From Bacillota bacterium (lineage in GTDB: Bacteria; Bacillota; Dehalobacteriia; UBA4068; UBA4997), in the NCBI GenBank assembly GCA_017398165.1, contig JAFQHB010000217.1, forward strand, positions 1 through 6,371: 6,371 nt of DNA, read 5' to 3'. The position numbers and the translations under genes were made by a program. Position 1 is the stretch's first letter. Every line of letters starts with the position of its first letter. Under the pieces are notes generated by a model. That model had not been told where the DNA came from. It searched no databases and saw only the letters and a program-made list of their open reading frames with translations. This document shows, piece after piece, positions 1 to 5,606 of this stretch.

Positions 1-80
1 ACTCTCCAAAAAAAACTAACAGGGTTCTCACAAATATAGATATTTTTTGATGAACTTGTGTGTTACCGATAGTTTTCAAA

Positions 81-164
81 CCCTCAGTCAGCTTCGCTGA
101 CAGCTCAGCTAACGCACTCCCTGTGGTCGCCTTGCACAGGGGAGCCTTGGAGAAAAGGCTTTTT
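81..164. repeat. Compound palindromic repeat (REP/MITE-like)
   Basis: Three hairpins lie in tandem. The first is GTCAGC (87-92) / GCTGAC (96-101), a perfect 6-bp stem with a TTC loop. The second is CTCCCTGTG (117-125) / CACAGGGGAG (135-144), which is complementary except for one extra G on the right arm, as if a 10-bp stem had lost a base. The third is AGCCTT (143-148) / AAGGCT (155-160) followed by Ts. Several stems packed into about 80 bp outside any gene fit a dispersed non-coding repeat. From general familiarity, similar CTCAGTCAGC..GGGGAGCC elements are common between genes of gut Bacillota. Only one copy is visible here, so repetition is inferred. Confidence 0.65.
143..164 (+). terminator. 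Possible intrinsic terminator inside the repeat
   Basis: AGCCTT (143-148) pairs perfectly with AAGGCT (155-160) around a 6-nt loop GGAGAA, and is followed directly by TTTT (161-164; five Ts counting the last stem base). The short stem and short T-run make it a modest plus-strand terminator. It would end transcription entering from the left of the window. It may simply be a property of the repeat. Confidence 0.4.
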
Positions 165-286
165 ATAGTTAGTTTCACACAAACATATATTATACATATT
201 CGTAAAATATAATAAGTTTCTCGGTGATACACCAACAGAAGCAGCGCGCGGCACGACCCCAAAACCTGTTATGTTTTCGGCGTACC

Positions 287-652
287 CTACAAATACTTCT
301 CCATAAAAGAACGCAGGCGCTCGGCCAGCTCCGGCTCGTCCTGACATTCTGCGATCATATGGCGCACGATATCCGCCTGCGATATACCTCCGCCCAGCTC
401 GGATAACGGCTCACGCATACCGGTGCTGCCGGCCAGCGGGTCGATAAAATCCCACTCTTCGGCGTCCTCGCACAGGCCGGTCGGCCTACAGGCCGCTGCT
501 TCGTGCCGCGGCTCGGCGTCGGCACCCCTGCCCAGCGATAAAGCCAGCAGCCGTTCAGCCAGCGCCCCGTCGATAGAGCCCTCCCGGCTGATAAAATCCA
601 GTACTTCCTCCCACAGGGTCTGGCCGGAGCCAATACCGTTTATGTTCTCCAC
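287..652 (-). CDS. Small acidic protein of unknown function
   Basis: I do not recognise the family. The proposed start is GTG at 652-650, because AGGAG (666-662) lies 9 nt upstream; an earlier in-frame TTG at 697 would give 136 residues but has no ribosome site. From GTG the product has 121 residues, no signal peptide and no membrane segment. It is strongly acidic (about 25 Asp/Glu against 10 Lys/Arg). Helix-prone ends (residues 11-38 with WEEVLDF; 91-121 with DEPELAERLRSFMEKYL) flank a Gly/Pro-rich middle containing Cys55 and Cys61; a third Cys is at 103. It is the last gene of the minus-strand thiN/ycxB-like cluster, about 100 bp after the YcxB-like gene. Same strand, order and a good ribosome site support a real gene; function is unknown, probably a soluble cytoplasmic protein. 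Confidence 0.6.
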   Translation of the reverse strand: MENINGIGSGQTLWEEVLDFISREGSIDGALAERLLALSLGRGADAEPRHEAAACRPTGLCEDAEEWDFIDPLAGSTGMREPLSELGGGISQADIVRHMIAECQDEPELAERLRSFMEKYL

Positions 653-661
653 CGGCACGAT

Positions 662-666
662 CTCCT
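662..666 (-). promoter_or_regulatory. Ribosome binding site that decides the start of the acidic protein
   Basis: On the minus strand GGAAAGGAG (670-662) precedes GTG at 652 by 9 nt, and GTG at 658 by only 3 nt. Optimal spacing favours GTG at 652 over both GTG 658 and the upstream TTG 697. Confidence 0.6.
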
Positions 667-754
667 TTCCTTTGGCACGCCGCAGCGTTGACGCCAATTC
701 GCCGTATACGCCGCGGCCATTCGGCCTGCCGCCAAATTGCCATATGTAAGATAC

Positions 755-1369
755 TTATTTTGCGCGTTTACCGTTCAGTTTGGGCTTAATGCGCGTAGTT
801 CTGGTGTAATAATAGATCAGATCACGGATGCGCTGCTTCTCACCGGCCTCAAATTCCTTCATCGGCAGCACTACCATATGGAATTTATAAAGTGTGAATA
901 TGATAGCCTCATCAGTCTCAAAAATACGGCGCACCTCACGCCACTGCAGACGGCGATCACCGTGCTTGCTGCTTACGGATATACCCTTGGCATTGATGAG
1001 ATAACGCTGATCGTCCACCCAGAAATCATTGTTCTGCTTCATATACTGCCAGCGCGTCTTGGCCAGCATCGGCATTACAAAGAACGAAAGCAGCGCCACC
1101 GCCAAAATAGAGCCCTTGGTGAACCAGCCGACCTCCGGATCGGTGAAAGTCCCGGAAATCAGGGACTGCGCCACCATTGCCACCGCCAGCAGTATCACCA
1201 ACTGCACGTTGGTCCGGCGGAAGAACTCCTGGAAATGCGCCCGCGCGTAAAATTCATCATTGATCGAGGTCTTATAACGAAACTCCTTGTACTCCAGTTT
1301 GAGGTTGCGTCGTGCCTTTTTCTCGGCCTGCACGGCCTCGCCGACGACTTCCTGATTGATATCTGCCAT
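755..1369 (-). CDS. YcxB-like two-helix membrane protein
   Basis: The product has 204 residues. A charged cytoplasmic-looking N-terminus (1-52, many Lys/Arg/Glu) precedes two hydrophobic segments at about 54-72 and 83-102. A C-terminal soluble domain at about 120-175 follows, with the pattern YLINAKGISV..W(R)EV..I.E.. and an aliphatic strand ending in VVLPMKEF. Two helices followed by a small beta-rich domain of this pattern match the YcxB-like family (C-terminal YcxB domain), whose biochemical role is not established. The ATG is preceded by AAGGA about 8-9 nt upstream. The gene lies 62 bp after thiN and upstream of the small acidic gene, so it is probably co-transcribed. The Lys/Arg-rich C-terminus (KPKLNGKRAK) suggests a cytoplasmic tail. 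I recognise the family by its pattern only; a more specific role cannot be given. Confidence 0.75.
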   Translation of the reverse strand: MADINQEVVGEAVQAEKKARRNLKLEYKEFRYKTSINDEFYARAHFQEFFRRTNVQLVILLAVAMVAQSLISGTFTDPEVGWFTKGSILAVALLSFFVMPMLAKTRWQYMKQNNDFWVDDQRYLINAKGISVSSKHGDRRLQWREVRRIFETDEAIIFTLYKFHMVVLPMKEFEAGEKQRIRDLIYYYTRTTRIKPKLNGKRAK

Positions 1370-1397
1370 CTCAAAACATCCTTATAACCTAAAATTT

Positions 1398-1422
1398 GCA
1401 GACAGTTTGCAAGTGCGTCTGC
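1398..1422 (-). repeat. Imperfect inverted repeat between thiN and the ycxB-like gene
   Basis: GCAGAC (1398-1403) and GTCTGC (1417-1422) form a 6-bp stem around a 13-nt spacer. On the minus strand the stem is followed by CAAATTTTAGG, too weak a T-run for a confident terminator. It could attenuate or stabilise the transcript between the two genes. Confidence 0.25.
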
Positions 1423-1431
1423 TTAGTCACT

Positions 1432-2214
1432 TTATTCTGCCGGACACACCGGGCTTAGCCCCATATCCTCATCCGGGTGCAGCTCCAGACAGGCCAGCAG
1501 TCGCCCGCCGGTGAGACGCACAGCGGCAGCATCACCCGCCACAACGTTGCTGATACCCAGTGATGAAGCCTGCAGCAGCGGCGCATCCAGCGGATACTCA
1601 AAGCCCGCCTCCTGCACCAGCCGACACTCCTCCGATAATGACTGCAGCGAGAATGTACGCCCGCCAAAGCCCGCCAGATGCAGCTCGCGCGGCTCATCCC
1701 CCGCGGCCAGCACCACCACCAGCATATCATCCGCAGCAAAGCATATCTCGCGTCCGGCCTCGGCCAGCGGCAGAGTGATGCAGATATTCGCCAGCATATG
1801 ATCCAGCCTGCCGCCCAGACCGCCCAGTATCAGCAGCCGCCGATAAGGCAGCCCCGCCACCCGGCTCAGCAGGTATTCGCCGTCAGTCTGGTCTTTATGC
1901 ACCGGCAGGCGGCAGATCTCTGCCCCCGCCCGGCAGCAATCCTCCAGCATTGGCTCGGGCAATGAGTCAAAATCGCCCACCAACAGGTCTGGCAGCCGCC
2001 CGGCAGCCACAGCCATCGCCGCACCGGCATCTGCCGCCGCCACGAAACCGGCCCGCCGGATGCTGTCCAGCAGCCCCGCCGCAACGACCGGTGTGCCGCC
2101 CAGCAGCAATACCGCAGTATTATCAGTCAATAAATCTCCCCGGCATATCCGGATAGCTTCGGGTACAACGGCAGAGACAGCCTGCCCGCCCGAGTTTACA
2201 TTCTTTGCCATCAT
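1432..2214 (-). CDS. thiN: Thiamine pyrophosphokinase
   Basis: It transfers pyrophosphate from ATP to thiamine, making the cofactor thiamine diphosphate in the cytoplasm. In the 260-residue frame, family motifs appear in order: ADAGA (61-65), DLLVGDFDS (76-84, metal-binding aspartates), HKDQTDGEYLL (106-116), GGLGGRLDHMLAN (131-143) and GISN (220-223) in the C-terminal thiamine-binding domain. The family usually has about 205-225 residues, so the N-terminus looks about 28 residues too long. ATG 2214 has no ribosome site, while a TTG at 2130 follows GGGGAG (2141-2136) by 5 nt and would give a family-like 232-residue protein beginning (M)TDNTAVLLLGG. The longer form is listed as the outer limit. 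It is the first gene of the minus-strand cluster. Bacillota often carry thiN beside rsgA/rpe; here it is not. I saw no TPP riboswitch upstream. Confidence 0.93.
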   Translation of the reverse strand: MMAKNVNSGGQAVSAVVPEAIRICRGDLLTDNTAVLLLGGTPVVAAGLLDSIRRAGFVAAADAGAAMAVAAGRLPDLLVGDFDSLPEPMLEDCCRAGAEICRLPVHKDQTDGEYLLSRVAGLPYRRLLILGGLGGRLDHMLANICITLPLAEAGREICFAADDMLVVVLAAGDEPRELHLAGFGGRTFSLQSLSEECRLVQEAGFEYPLDAPLLQASSLGISNVVAGDAAAVRLTGGRLLACLELHPDEDMGLSPVCPAE

Positions 2215-2221
2215 AACTGTT

Positions 2222-2251
2222 ATTATACAATAAATCAGGGAACCTACACAA
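2222..2251 (-). promoter_or_regulatory. Candidate promoter for the thiN operon
   Basis: On the minus strand a perfect -10 TATAAT (2227-2222) lies 18 bp from a weak -35 TTGTGT (2251-2246, only TTG matching). Transcription would begin near 2214-2216, right at the first ATG of the long thiN frame. The message would therefore be leaderless for that start, or have a leader of about 85 nt if TTG 2130 is used. Confidence 0.5.
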
Positions 2252-2280
2252 CATATTTTCGCAAATTTCTGCCGCCAAAA

Positions 2281-2295
2281 GCAAGTGAACCTTGC
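2281..2295. promoter_or_regulatory. Small dyad in the divergent intergenic region
   Basis: GCAAG (2281-2285) and CTTGC (2291-2295) form a 5-bp inverted repeat with a 5-nt centre, between the two divergent promoters. It could be an operator half-site pair, but a dyad this short can occur by chance. Confidence 0.2.
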
Positions 2296-2314
2296 ATCTG
2301 CTGCTATATTTAAC

Positions 2315-2343
2315 TTGTCTTACGGCATTAAATATAATATAAT
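2315..2343 (+). promoter_or_regulatory. Promoter for the AI-2E-family transporter gene
   Basis: TTGTCT (2315-2320; four of six bases match TTGACA) is separated by exactly 17 bp from a perfect TATAAT (2338-2343). A second TATAAT overlaps at 2333-2338 but would have only a 12-bp spacer. Start is expected near 2350, giving a leader of about 57 nt before the ATG at 2407. Confidence 0.7.
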
Positions 2344-2370
2344 AATGTATACTTATTTTTATGACCATAT

Positions 2371-2390
2371 GGAGATAACAGAATTTCTCC
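2371..2390 (+). promoter_or_regulatory. Short leader hairpin just before the ribosome site
   Basis: GGAGA (2371-2375) pairs with TCTCC (2386-2390) around a 10-nt loop, immediately upstream of the ribosome site GGAAAGG (2391-2397; 9 nt before ATG 2407). The left arm GGAGA itself resembles a ribosome site. A 5-bp stem is weak; any effect on translation is speculative. Confidence 0.25.
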
Positions 2391-2406
2391 GGAAAGGCTG
2401 CCAATA

Positions 2407-3684
2407 ATGACAAACACCACCCCGCCGGAGCAACCCTCCGGCCATCAGGAACAGGCCCGGCTCGAACGCTTTGAGGATCTGTATAATCATAATTATCTGC
2501 TGCACTCTTTTTATATCTTTATCGTCGGCCTGCTGCTGATCGGCGTATATTTCACCATCGCCAATTTTGATGCCGTCCAGGCCAAGTTTGATAATTTCGT
2601 CAATCTGCTTATGCCCTTTATCTGGGGCATCTGTATAGCCTACGTGCTGATGCCGCTGCTCAATCATCTGGAGCGTCTGCTCTGCCGCAACAAATTCATC
2701 AGCCGCCATCGCAATATCTGCCGGGCCATCAGCATCACCATCACTCTGCTGATCGTATCGGTTATGCTGGGCATTTTCTTCAGTCTGGTAATACCGGAGC
2801 TGATCAACAGCATTATGTCGCTTTTCAACATCCTCACCAACAGTGCTTCTTACGATTGGATAGAGGAATACCTGCAGACAGCGCTGGAGCGTCTGGCTCA
2901 ATACGGCATCACCGAGGATCTGGCGCAATACGGCATTACTCAGGATATGACACTGCAGGATCTGCCCAATACCATCATCGACTCTATGCAAAACCCCGAT
3001 AAATACGTCGATTCTCTGGTATCCACCTCGCTGGCCGTTGCACTAAAGGCCGGAGCCAGCGCCAAAAACATCCTGCTGGCGATCATCGTTTCGATATATC
3101 TGATGATCGGTAAAGAGACTTTCCTGGCACAAACACGCAAAATAGTCTATGCCTGTGCCACCAGAGAGCGCGCCGAGCATTTCCTTGATTTCTGCCGCCG
3201 CACCAACCGTATCTTCAGCGGCTTTATCTCCGGCAAGCTGCTGGATTCGCTGATTATCGGCATACTGTGCTTTATCCTGATGAATATCCTGCATCTGGAG
3301 TACACTATGCTCATCAGCCTGATCGTCGGCGTTACCAATGTCATCCCGTTCTTCGGCCCTTTCATCGGCGCGATACCCAGCATTCTGCTGCTGCTCATCG
3401 TGTCGCCCCGGCAGGCTCTGATCTTCCTGGTGCTGATTCTGGCACTGCAGCAATTCGACGGCAATATCCTCGGCCCCAAGATTCTCGGTGATTCCACCGG
3501 CCTTACTTCCTTTTGGGTCATCTTCGCCGTTATCGTTATGGGCGGTATGCTGGGCACAGTCGGTATGTTCATCGGTGTGCCGATTTTCGCCACCATCTAT
3601 ATGGTCACCCGTAATTTCGCCGAAACCCGTCTGCGTAAGAAAAACCTGCCCACCCAAACGAAAAGCTATCACGATATTCTCTGA
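2407..3684 (+). CDS. AI-2E family transporter (PF01594)
   Basis: This 425-residue polytopic membrane protein has the layout of PF01594 proteins. Hydrophobic segments lie at about 33-52, 64-85 and 106-130. A soluble stretch of about 80 residues follows (136-215), then segments at about 219-235, 280-296, 299-315, 320-333, 336-348 and 369-400. The most diagnostic patterns are GVTNVIPFFGPFIGAIPS (308-325) and QQFDGNILGPKILGDSTGL (348-366), typical of the family's conserved C-terminal half. Members include TqsA (autoinducer-2 export) and Na+(Li+)/H+ antiporters, so the substrate cannot be named and a quorum-sensing role should not be assumed. The start follows GGAAAGG by 9 nt. The gene is monocistronic, with its own promoter and a strong terminator. 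An oddity is a tandem 9-residue duplication, LAQYGITED/LAQYGITQD (163-180), in the soluble region. Confidence 0.92.
   Translation: MTNTTPPEQPSGHQEQARLERFEDLYNHNYLLHSFYIFIVGLLLIGVYFTIANFDAVQAKFDNFVNLLMPFIWGICIAYVLMPLLNHLERLLCRNKFISRHRNICRAISITITLLIVSVMLGIFFSLVIPELINSIMSLFNILTNSASYDWIEEYLQTALERLAQYGITEDLAQYGITQDMTLQDLPNTIIDSMQNPDKYVDSLVSTSLAVALKAGASAKNILLAIIVSIYLMIGKETFLAQTRKIVYACATRERAEHFLDFCRRTNRIFSGFISGKLLDSLIIGILCFILMNILHLEYTMLISLIVGVTNVIPFFGPFIGAIPSILLLLIVSPRQALIFLVLILALQQFDGNILGPKILGDSTGLTSFWVIFAVIVMGGMLGTVGMFIGVPIFATIYMVTRNFAETRLRKKNLPTQTKSYHDIL
2893..2946 (+). repeat. Tandem 27-bp duplication within the transporter gene
   Basis: Two adjacent 27-bp units (2893-2919 and 2920-2946) encode LAQYGITED and LAQYGITQD. 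They differ at four positions, three synonymous and one giving Glu to Gln. The frame is kept. The silent differences suggest the duplication is not very recent and has been held under protein-level constraint. Confidence 0.85.
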
Positions 3685-3723
3685 GCCATCTCATATGTTT
3701 GGTGACCTCATAATCATATAATT

Positions 3724-3764
3724 AAACGTCCGTATGGCCGATTCCGATCATACGGACGTTTTTT
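3724..3764 (+). terminator. Strong intrinsic terminator after the AI-2E-family gene
   Basis: AAACGTCCGTATG (3724-3736) and CATACGGACGTTT (3749-3761) form a perfect 13-bp stem with a 12-nt loop, and six Ts (3759-3764) overlap its end. It sits 40 bp after the transporter stop codon. The A-run on the left arm gives some bidirectional potential, but only plus-strand genes flank it closely. Confidence 0.93.
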
Positions 3765-3898
3765 GTTCGGTCGATATTCTGTCTGGCAGTCCGGCATCCG
3801 GTTTATACAAATCCAACAGCGCATAAAAAGCTCCCCAGCCGCATATATCAACAGAGAATACCTGCTCTGCACCGCATCAGGATCAACGGAGGCTGATT

Positions 3899-4399
3899 AT
3901 GGATATACTGCACCGCATCTCTGCCCATCTGCCCCAGCTTAAAGAAAACCTCCACCGCAGCCCCGTCGTCAGGCGCATCCACAGCCTGCTGGTGCTGTGC
4001 GCCGCCGTACTCACCGGTCTGCTGCCGCTCATGCTCTGGCTGCTGCCGGTATTCGTATGGTATTACCTGCCGTTTGACCTCTCGGCCGATATCAGCGGGT
4101 GGACACTGGCCGCCCTGCTGCTCGCCCCTTTTACCGCCGGCTTCGCCAACAACCGCTGGCAGCGCCGCCCCGGGCAGTTCAAAGGTGCCGAGCCGGCTAT
4201 GGTGCTGTGGCTGGCAGGCTTTGCTGCCTATCGCTGGCTGTTCGGCAGCTTTGATACCACGTATGCGCTGATAACACTTGGGCTGGCTCTGCTGCTGGGC
4301 ATCGCCGGCGGCCTGACTGCCGAGCGTGCCAACAAACGAGCCGCCACCCCCCAGGCAAGCACCCCGCAGGACACCGCCGGTGACACCGCCGCATCCTGA
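3899..4399 (+). CDS. Small multi-helix membrane protein of unknown function
   Basis: I do not recognise a named family. The 166-residue product has a basic, amphipathic N-terminus (1-26), a long hydrophobic stretch (about 27-58) rich in Leu and Trp that could hold one or two helices, and further helices at about 66-84, 99-115 and 121-139. The C-terminal tail (140-166) is hydrophilic and rich in Ala, Thr and Pro. Charged loops such as NNRWQRRPGQFKG (84-96) suggest cytoplasmic segments. The start is supported by GGAGG (3888-3892) 6 nt upstream of ATG. It lies between a strong terminator upstream and the strong azlC promoter downstream, so it is probably its own transcription unit; only a weak -10 (TATACA, 3804-3809) was seen upstream. 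No terminator separates it from azlC, so some read-through is possible. Confidence 0.8.
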   Translation: MDILHRISAHLPQLKENLHRSPVVRRIHSLLVLCAAVLTGLLPLMLWLLPVFVWYYLPFDLSADISGWTLAALLLAPFTAGFANNRWQRRPGQFKGAEPAMVLWLAGFAAYRWLFGSFDTTYALITLGLALLLGIAGGLTAERANKRAATPQASTPQDTAGDTAAS

Positions 4400-4412
4400 A
4401 GTATCCCACCTA

Positions 4413-4441
4413 TTGACAGCCGCCAGACGCTCGATTATAAT
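4413..4441 (+). promoter_or_regulatory. Perfect-consensus promoter of azlCD
   Basis: TTGACA (4413-4418) and TATAAT (4436-4441) match the sigma-A/sigma-70 consensus at all 12 positions with the optimal 17-bp spacer. Start near 4448-4449 would leave a leader of only about 22 nt, with the ribosome site GGAGG (4456-4460) 10 nt before the azlC ATG. Confidence 0.9.
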
Positions 4442-4457
4442 ATACGGCATAGTCTGG
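4423..4457 (+). promoter_or_regulatory. Inverted repeat flanking the azlCD -10 box (possible operator)
   Basis: CCAGAC (4423-4428) in the promoter spacer and GTCTGG (4452-4457) just after the expected start form a 6-bp inverted repeat, with centres 29 bp apart. The right arm overlaps the first bases of the ribosome site. The left arm lies upstream of the start, so this is not an RNA hairpin. If functional it would be a repressor site pair on DNA. Confidence 0.3.
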
Positions 4458-4470
4458 AGGCACTCCCATA

Positions 4471-5247
4471 ATGAGTTTATACCCTGAGCAAAGCACCCTC
4501 AAACCAAAAGATAACCCCAGTCGCGGTACCGTCATCAGGCAGGCCTTAGCCGCGGCTTTTCCCTATACCATCCCGATATTCGCCGGGTTTTGGTTTCTCG
4601 GCATCACCTACGGCATCTATATGAACGTATCGGGCTTCAGCTTCTGGTATCCTATGCTGATGGCGCTGGTGATCTTCGCCGGTTCGGTAGAGTTCATCAC
4701 CGTCAATATGCTGCTGAATCCCTTTAACCCGCTGCAGGCACTGGCGATGGCGCTGATGATTAACGCCCGCCACCTTTTCTATGGCATCTCAATGCTTGAC
4801 CGCTACAAAAATGCCGGCTGGAAGAAGTTTTACCTGATCTTCGGTATGTGCGATGAGAGCTTCTCGATCAATTACTCCGTCAAAATCCCGGAGGGCATCG
4901 ACCGTTTCTGGTTTATGTTCTTCGTTACCCTGCTCAATCACCTGTATTGGGTATCGGGTGCAACACTCGGCGGTCTGCTCGGCTCGGTAATCACTTTCAG
5001 CACCGAGGGTCTCAGCTTCGCCATGACGGCACTTCTGGTAGTCATCTTTCTGGAACAATGGCTCAAAGACAGCGTACATATCAGCGAACTGCTGGGGCTG
5101 GGCATATCCCTGTTATGCCTGATAATATTCGGTGCGGATGGCTTCATCATACCCTCTATGCTGCTGCTTCTGGCGCTGCTCACCCTGCTGCGCCGCCGGA
5201 TGGAATACCCGGCCGATACCGACTGCACCACCGGGGAGGCCGCCTGA
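4471..5247 (+). CDS. azlC: Branched-chain amino acid exporter, large subunit AzlC
   Basis: AzlC with its small partner AzlD forms a membrane exporter of branched-chain amino acids and analogues. The product has 258 residues, close to the family's usual 230-260, with a hydrophilic N-terminus (1-25) followed by several hydrophobic segments to about residue 240. Family features visible are AFPYTIPIFAGFWFLGITYG (29-48), VIFAGSVEFITVNML (67-81), LMINARHLFYGISML (95-109), GMCDESFSI (125-133) and LLNHLYWVSGATLGGLLGS (154-172). The conserved acidic and polar residues within helices are present (Glu74, Asn98, Arg100, His101, Asp128, Glu129, Asn156). ATG 4471 is fixed by GGAGG 10 nt upstream. azlD begins 1 nt after its stop codon, so the two are translationally linked. 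No AzlB/Lrp-type regulator gene is adjacent. Confidence 0.95.
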   Translation: MSLYPEQSTLKPKDNPSRGTVIRQALAAAFPYTIPIFAGFWFLGITYGIYMNVSGFSFWYPMLMALVIFAGSVEFITVNMLLNPFNPLQALAMALMINARHLFYGISMLDRYKNAGWKKFYLIFGMCDESFSINYSVKIPEGIDRFWFMFFVTLLNHLYWVSGATLGGLLGSVITFSTEGLSFAMTALLVVIFLEQWLKDSVHISELLGLGISLLCLIIFGADGFIIPSMLLLLALLTLLRRRMEYPADTDCTTGEAA

Positions 5248-5248
5248 T

Positions 5249-5575
5249 ATGACACTGACCCAACAAATCATCACCATACTGATGGTGGCCATCGGTACTA
5301 TGCTGACGCGTTTTCTGCCTTTTCTGATCTTCCCCGCCGGCAAGCCCACCCCGCCCTACATCCGCTTCCTCGGCAAGGCACTGCCCGGCGCAGTATTCGG
5401 TATGCTGGTGATATACTGCCTGAAAGACGTCAGCATTTTCAGCGGCAATCACGCCATCCCGGAGCTTATCGCCATCGCCGTCACCACCGCCCTGCACCTG
5501 TGGCGCCGCCAGATGCTGCTTTCCATCGCCGGCGGCACGATATGCTATATGCTGCTAATGCAGCTCGCCTTTTGA
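5249..5575 (+). CDS. azlD: Branched-chain amino acid exporter, small subunit AzlD
   Basis: This is the 108-residue small subunit of the AzlCD exporter. The segments MTLTQQIITILMVAIGTMLT and RFLPFLIFPAGK at the start, followed by FLGKALPGAVFGMLVIYCLKD (residues 40-60), are typical of AzlD. A Pro-containing helix and an internal helix pair (72-86 and 90-106) complete four hydrophobic segments. The true start is ATG 5249, because GGGGAGG (5233-5239) lies 9 nt upstream and family length is matched; the same frame stays open upstream to about 5132 inside azlC, but that part is out-of-frame azlC sequence. It follows azlC by a single base, which favours coupled translation and equal stoichiometry. 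Confidence 0.94.
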   Translation: MTLTQQIITILMVAIGTMLTRFLPFLIFPAGKPTPPYIRFLGKALPGAVFGMLVIYCLKDVSIFSGNHAIPELIAIAVTTALHLWRRQMLLSIAGGTICYMLLMQLAF

Positions 5576-5606
5576 CAGAACATCACCCCGGTATGAGGTA
5601 CACCAT

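Larger units (their letters stand above)
1..286. other. AT-rich intergenic region with a palindromic repeat
   Basis: No coding region is supported here. Positions 1-80 and 165-230 are AT-rich; 81-164 is the palindromic repeat listed separately. Short open frames exist on the minus strand (105-347, and one running off the left edge) but they lack a ribosome site and cross the repeat. The TATATTATACATATT stretch near 186-200 resembles a -10 region, but I found no convincing -35 partner. The minus-strand operon ending at 287 must terminate in this region or read into the repeat. Confidence 0.6.

Noticed and set aside
1..79. Minus-strand open frame leaving the left edge, possible gene start
   Set aside because: About 26 codons from a TTG with no ribosome site, beginning next to the repeat. 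Too short to judge without sequence beyond the edge.
105..347. Minus-strand open frame of 80 codons at the left edge
   Set aside because: It overlaps the end of the acidic protein gene and crosses the palindromic repeat; no ribosome site and no recognisable sequence.
737..1387. Long plus-strand open frame (216 codons) opposite the YcxB-like gene
   Set aside because: It is antisense to a gene with recognisable domain and ribosome site, has no ribosome site of its own, and its product is rich in His, Leu and Gln without family features.
2215..2406. TPP riboswitch upstream of thiN
   Set aside because: The characteristic CTGAGA and ACCTGATC-type cores are absent on both strands, and the minus-strand promoter lies too close to thiN to leave room for one.
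3043..3672. Minus-strand open frame of 209 codons opposite the AI-2E-family gene (with similar ones at 2359-2991 and 3848-4450)
   Set aside because: Products are rich in Gln, Asp, Gly and His, as expected from the antisense of Leu/Ile-rich membrane genes. No ribosome site or motif was found.
2407..3684. Quorum-sensing (AI-2) system
   Set aside because: The family name comes from one characterised member. PF01594 proteins also include cation antiporters, and no luxS or lsr gene is present.
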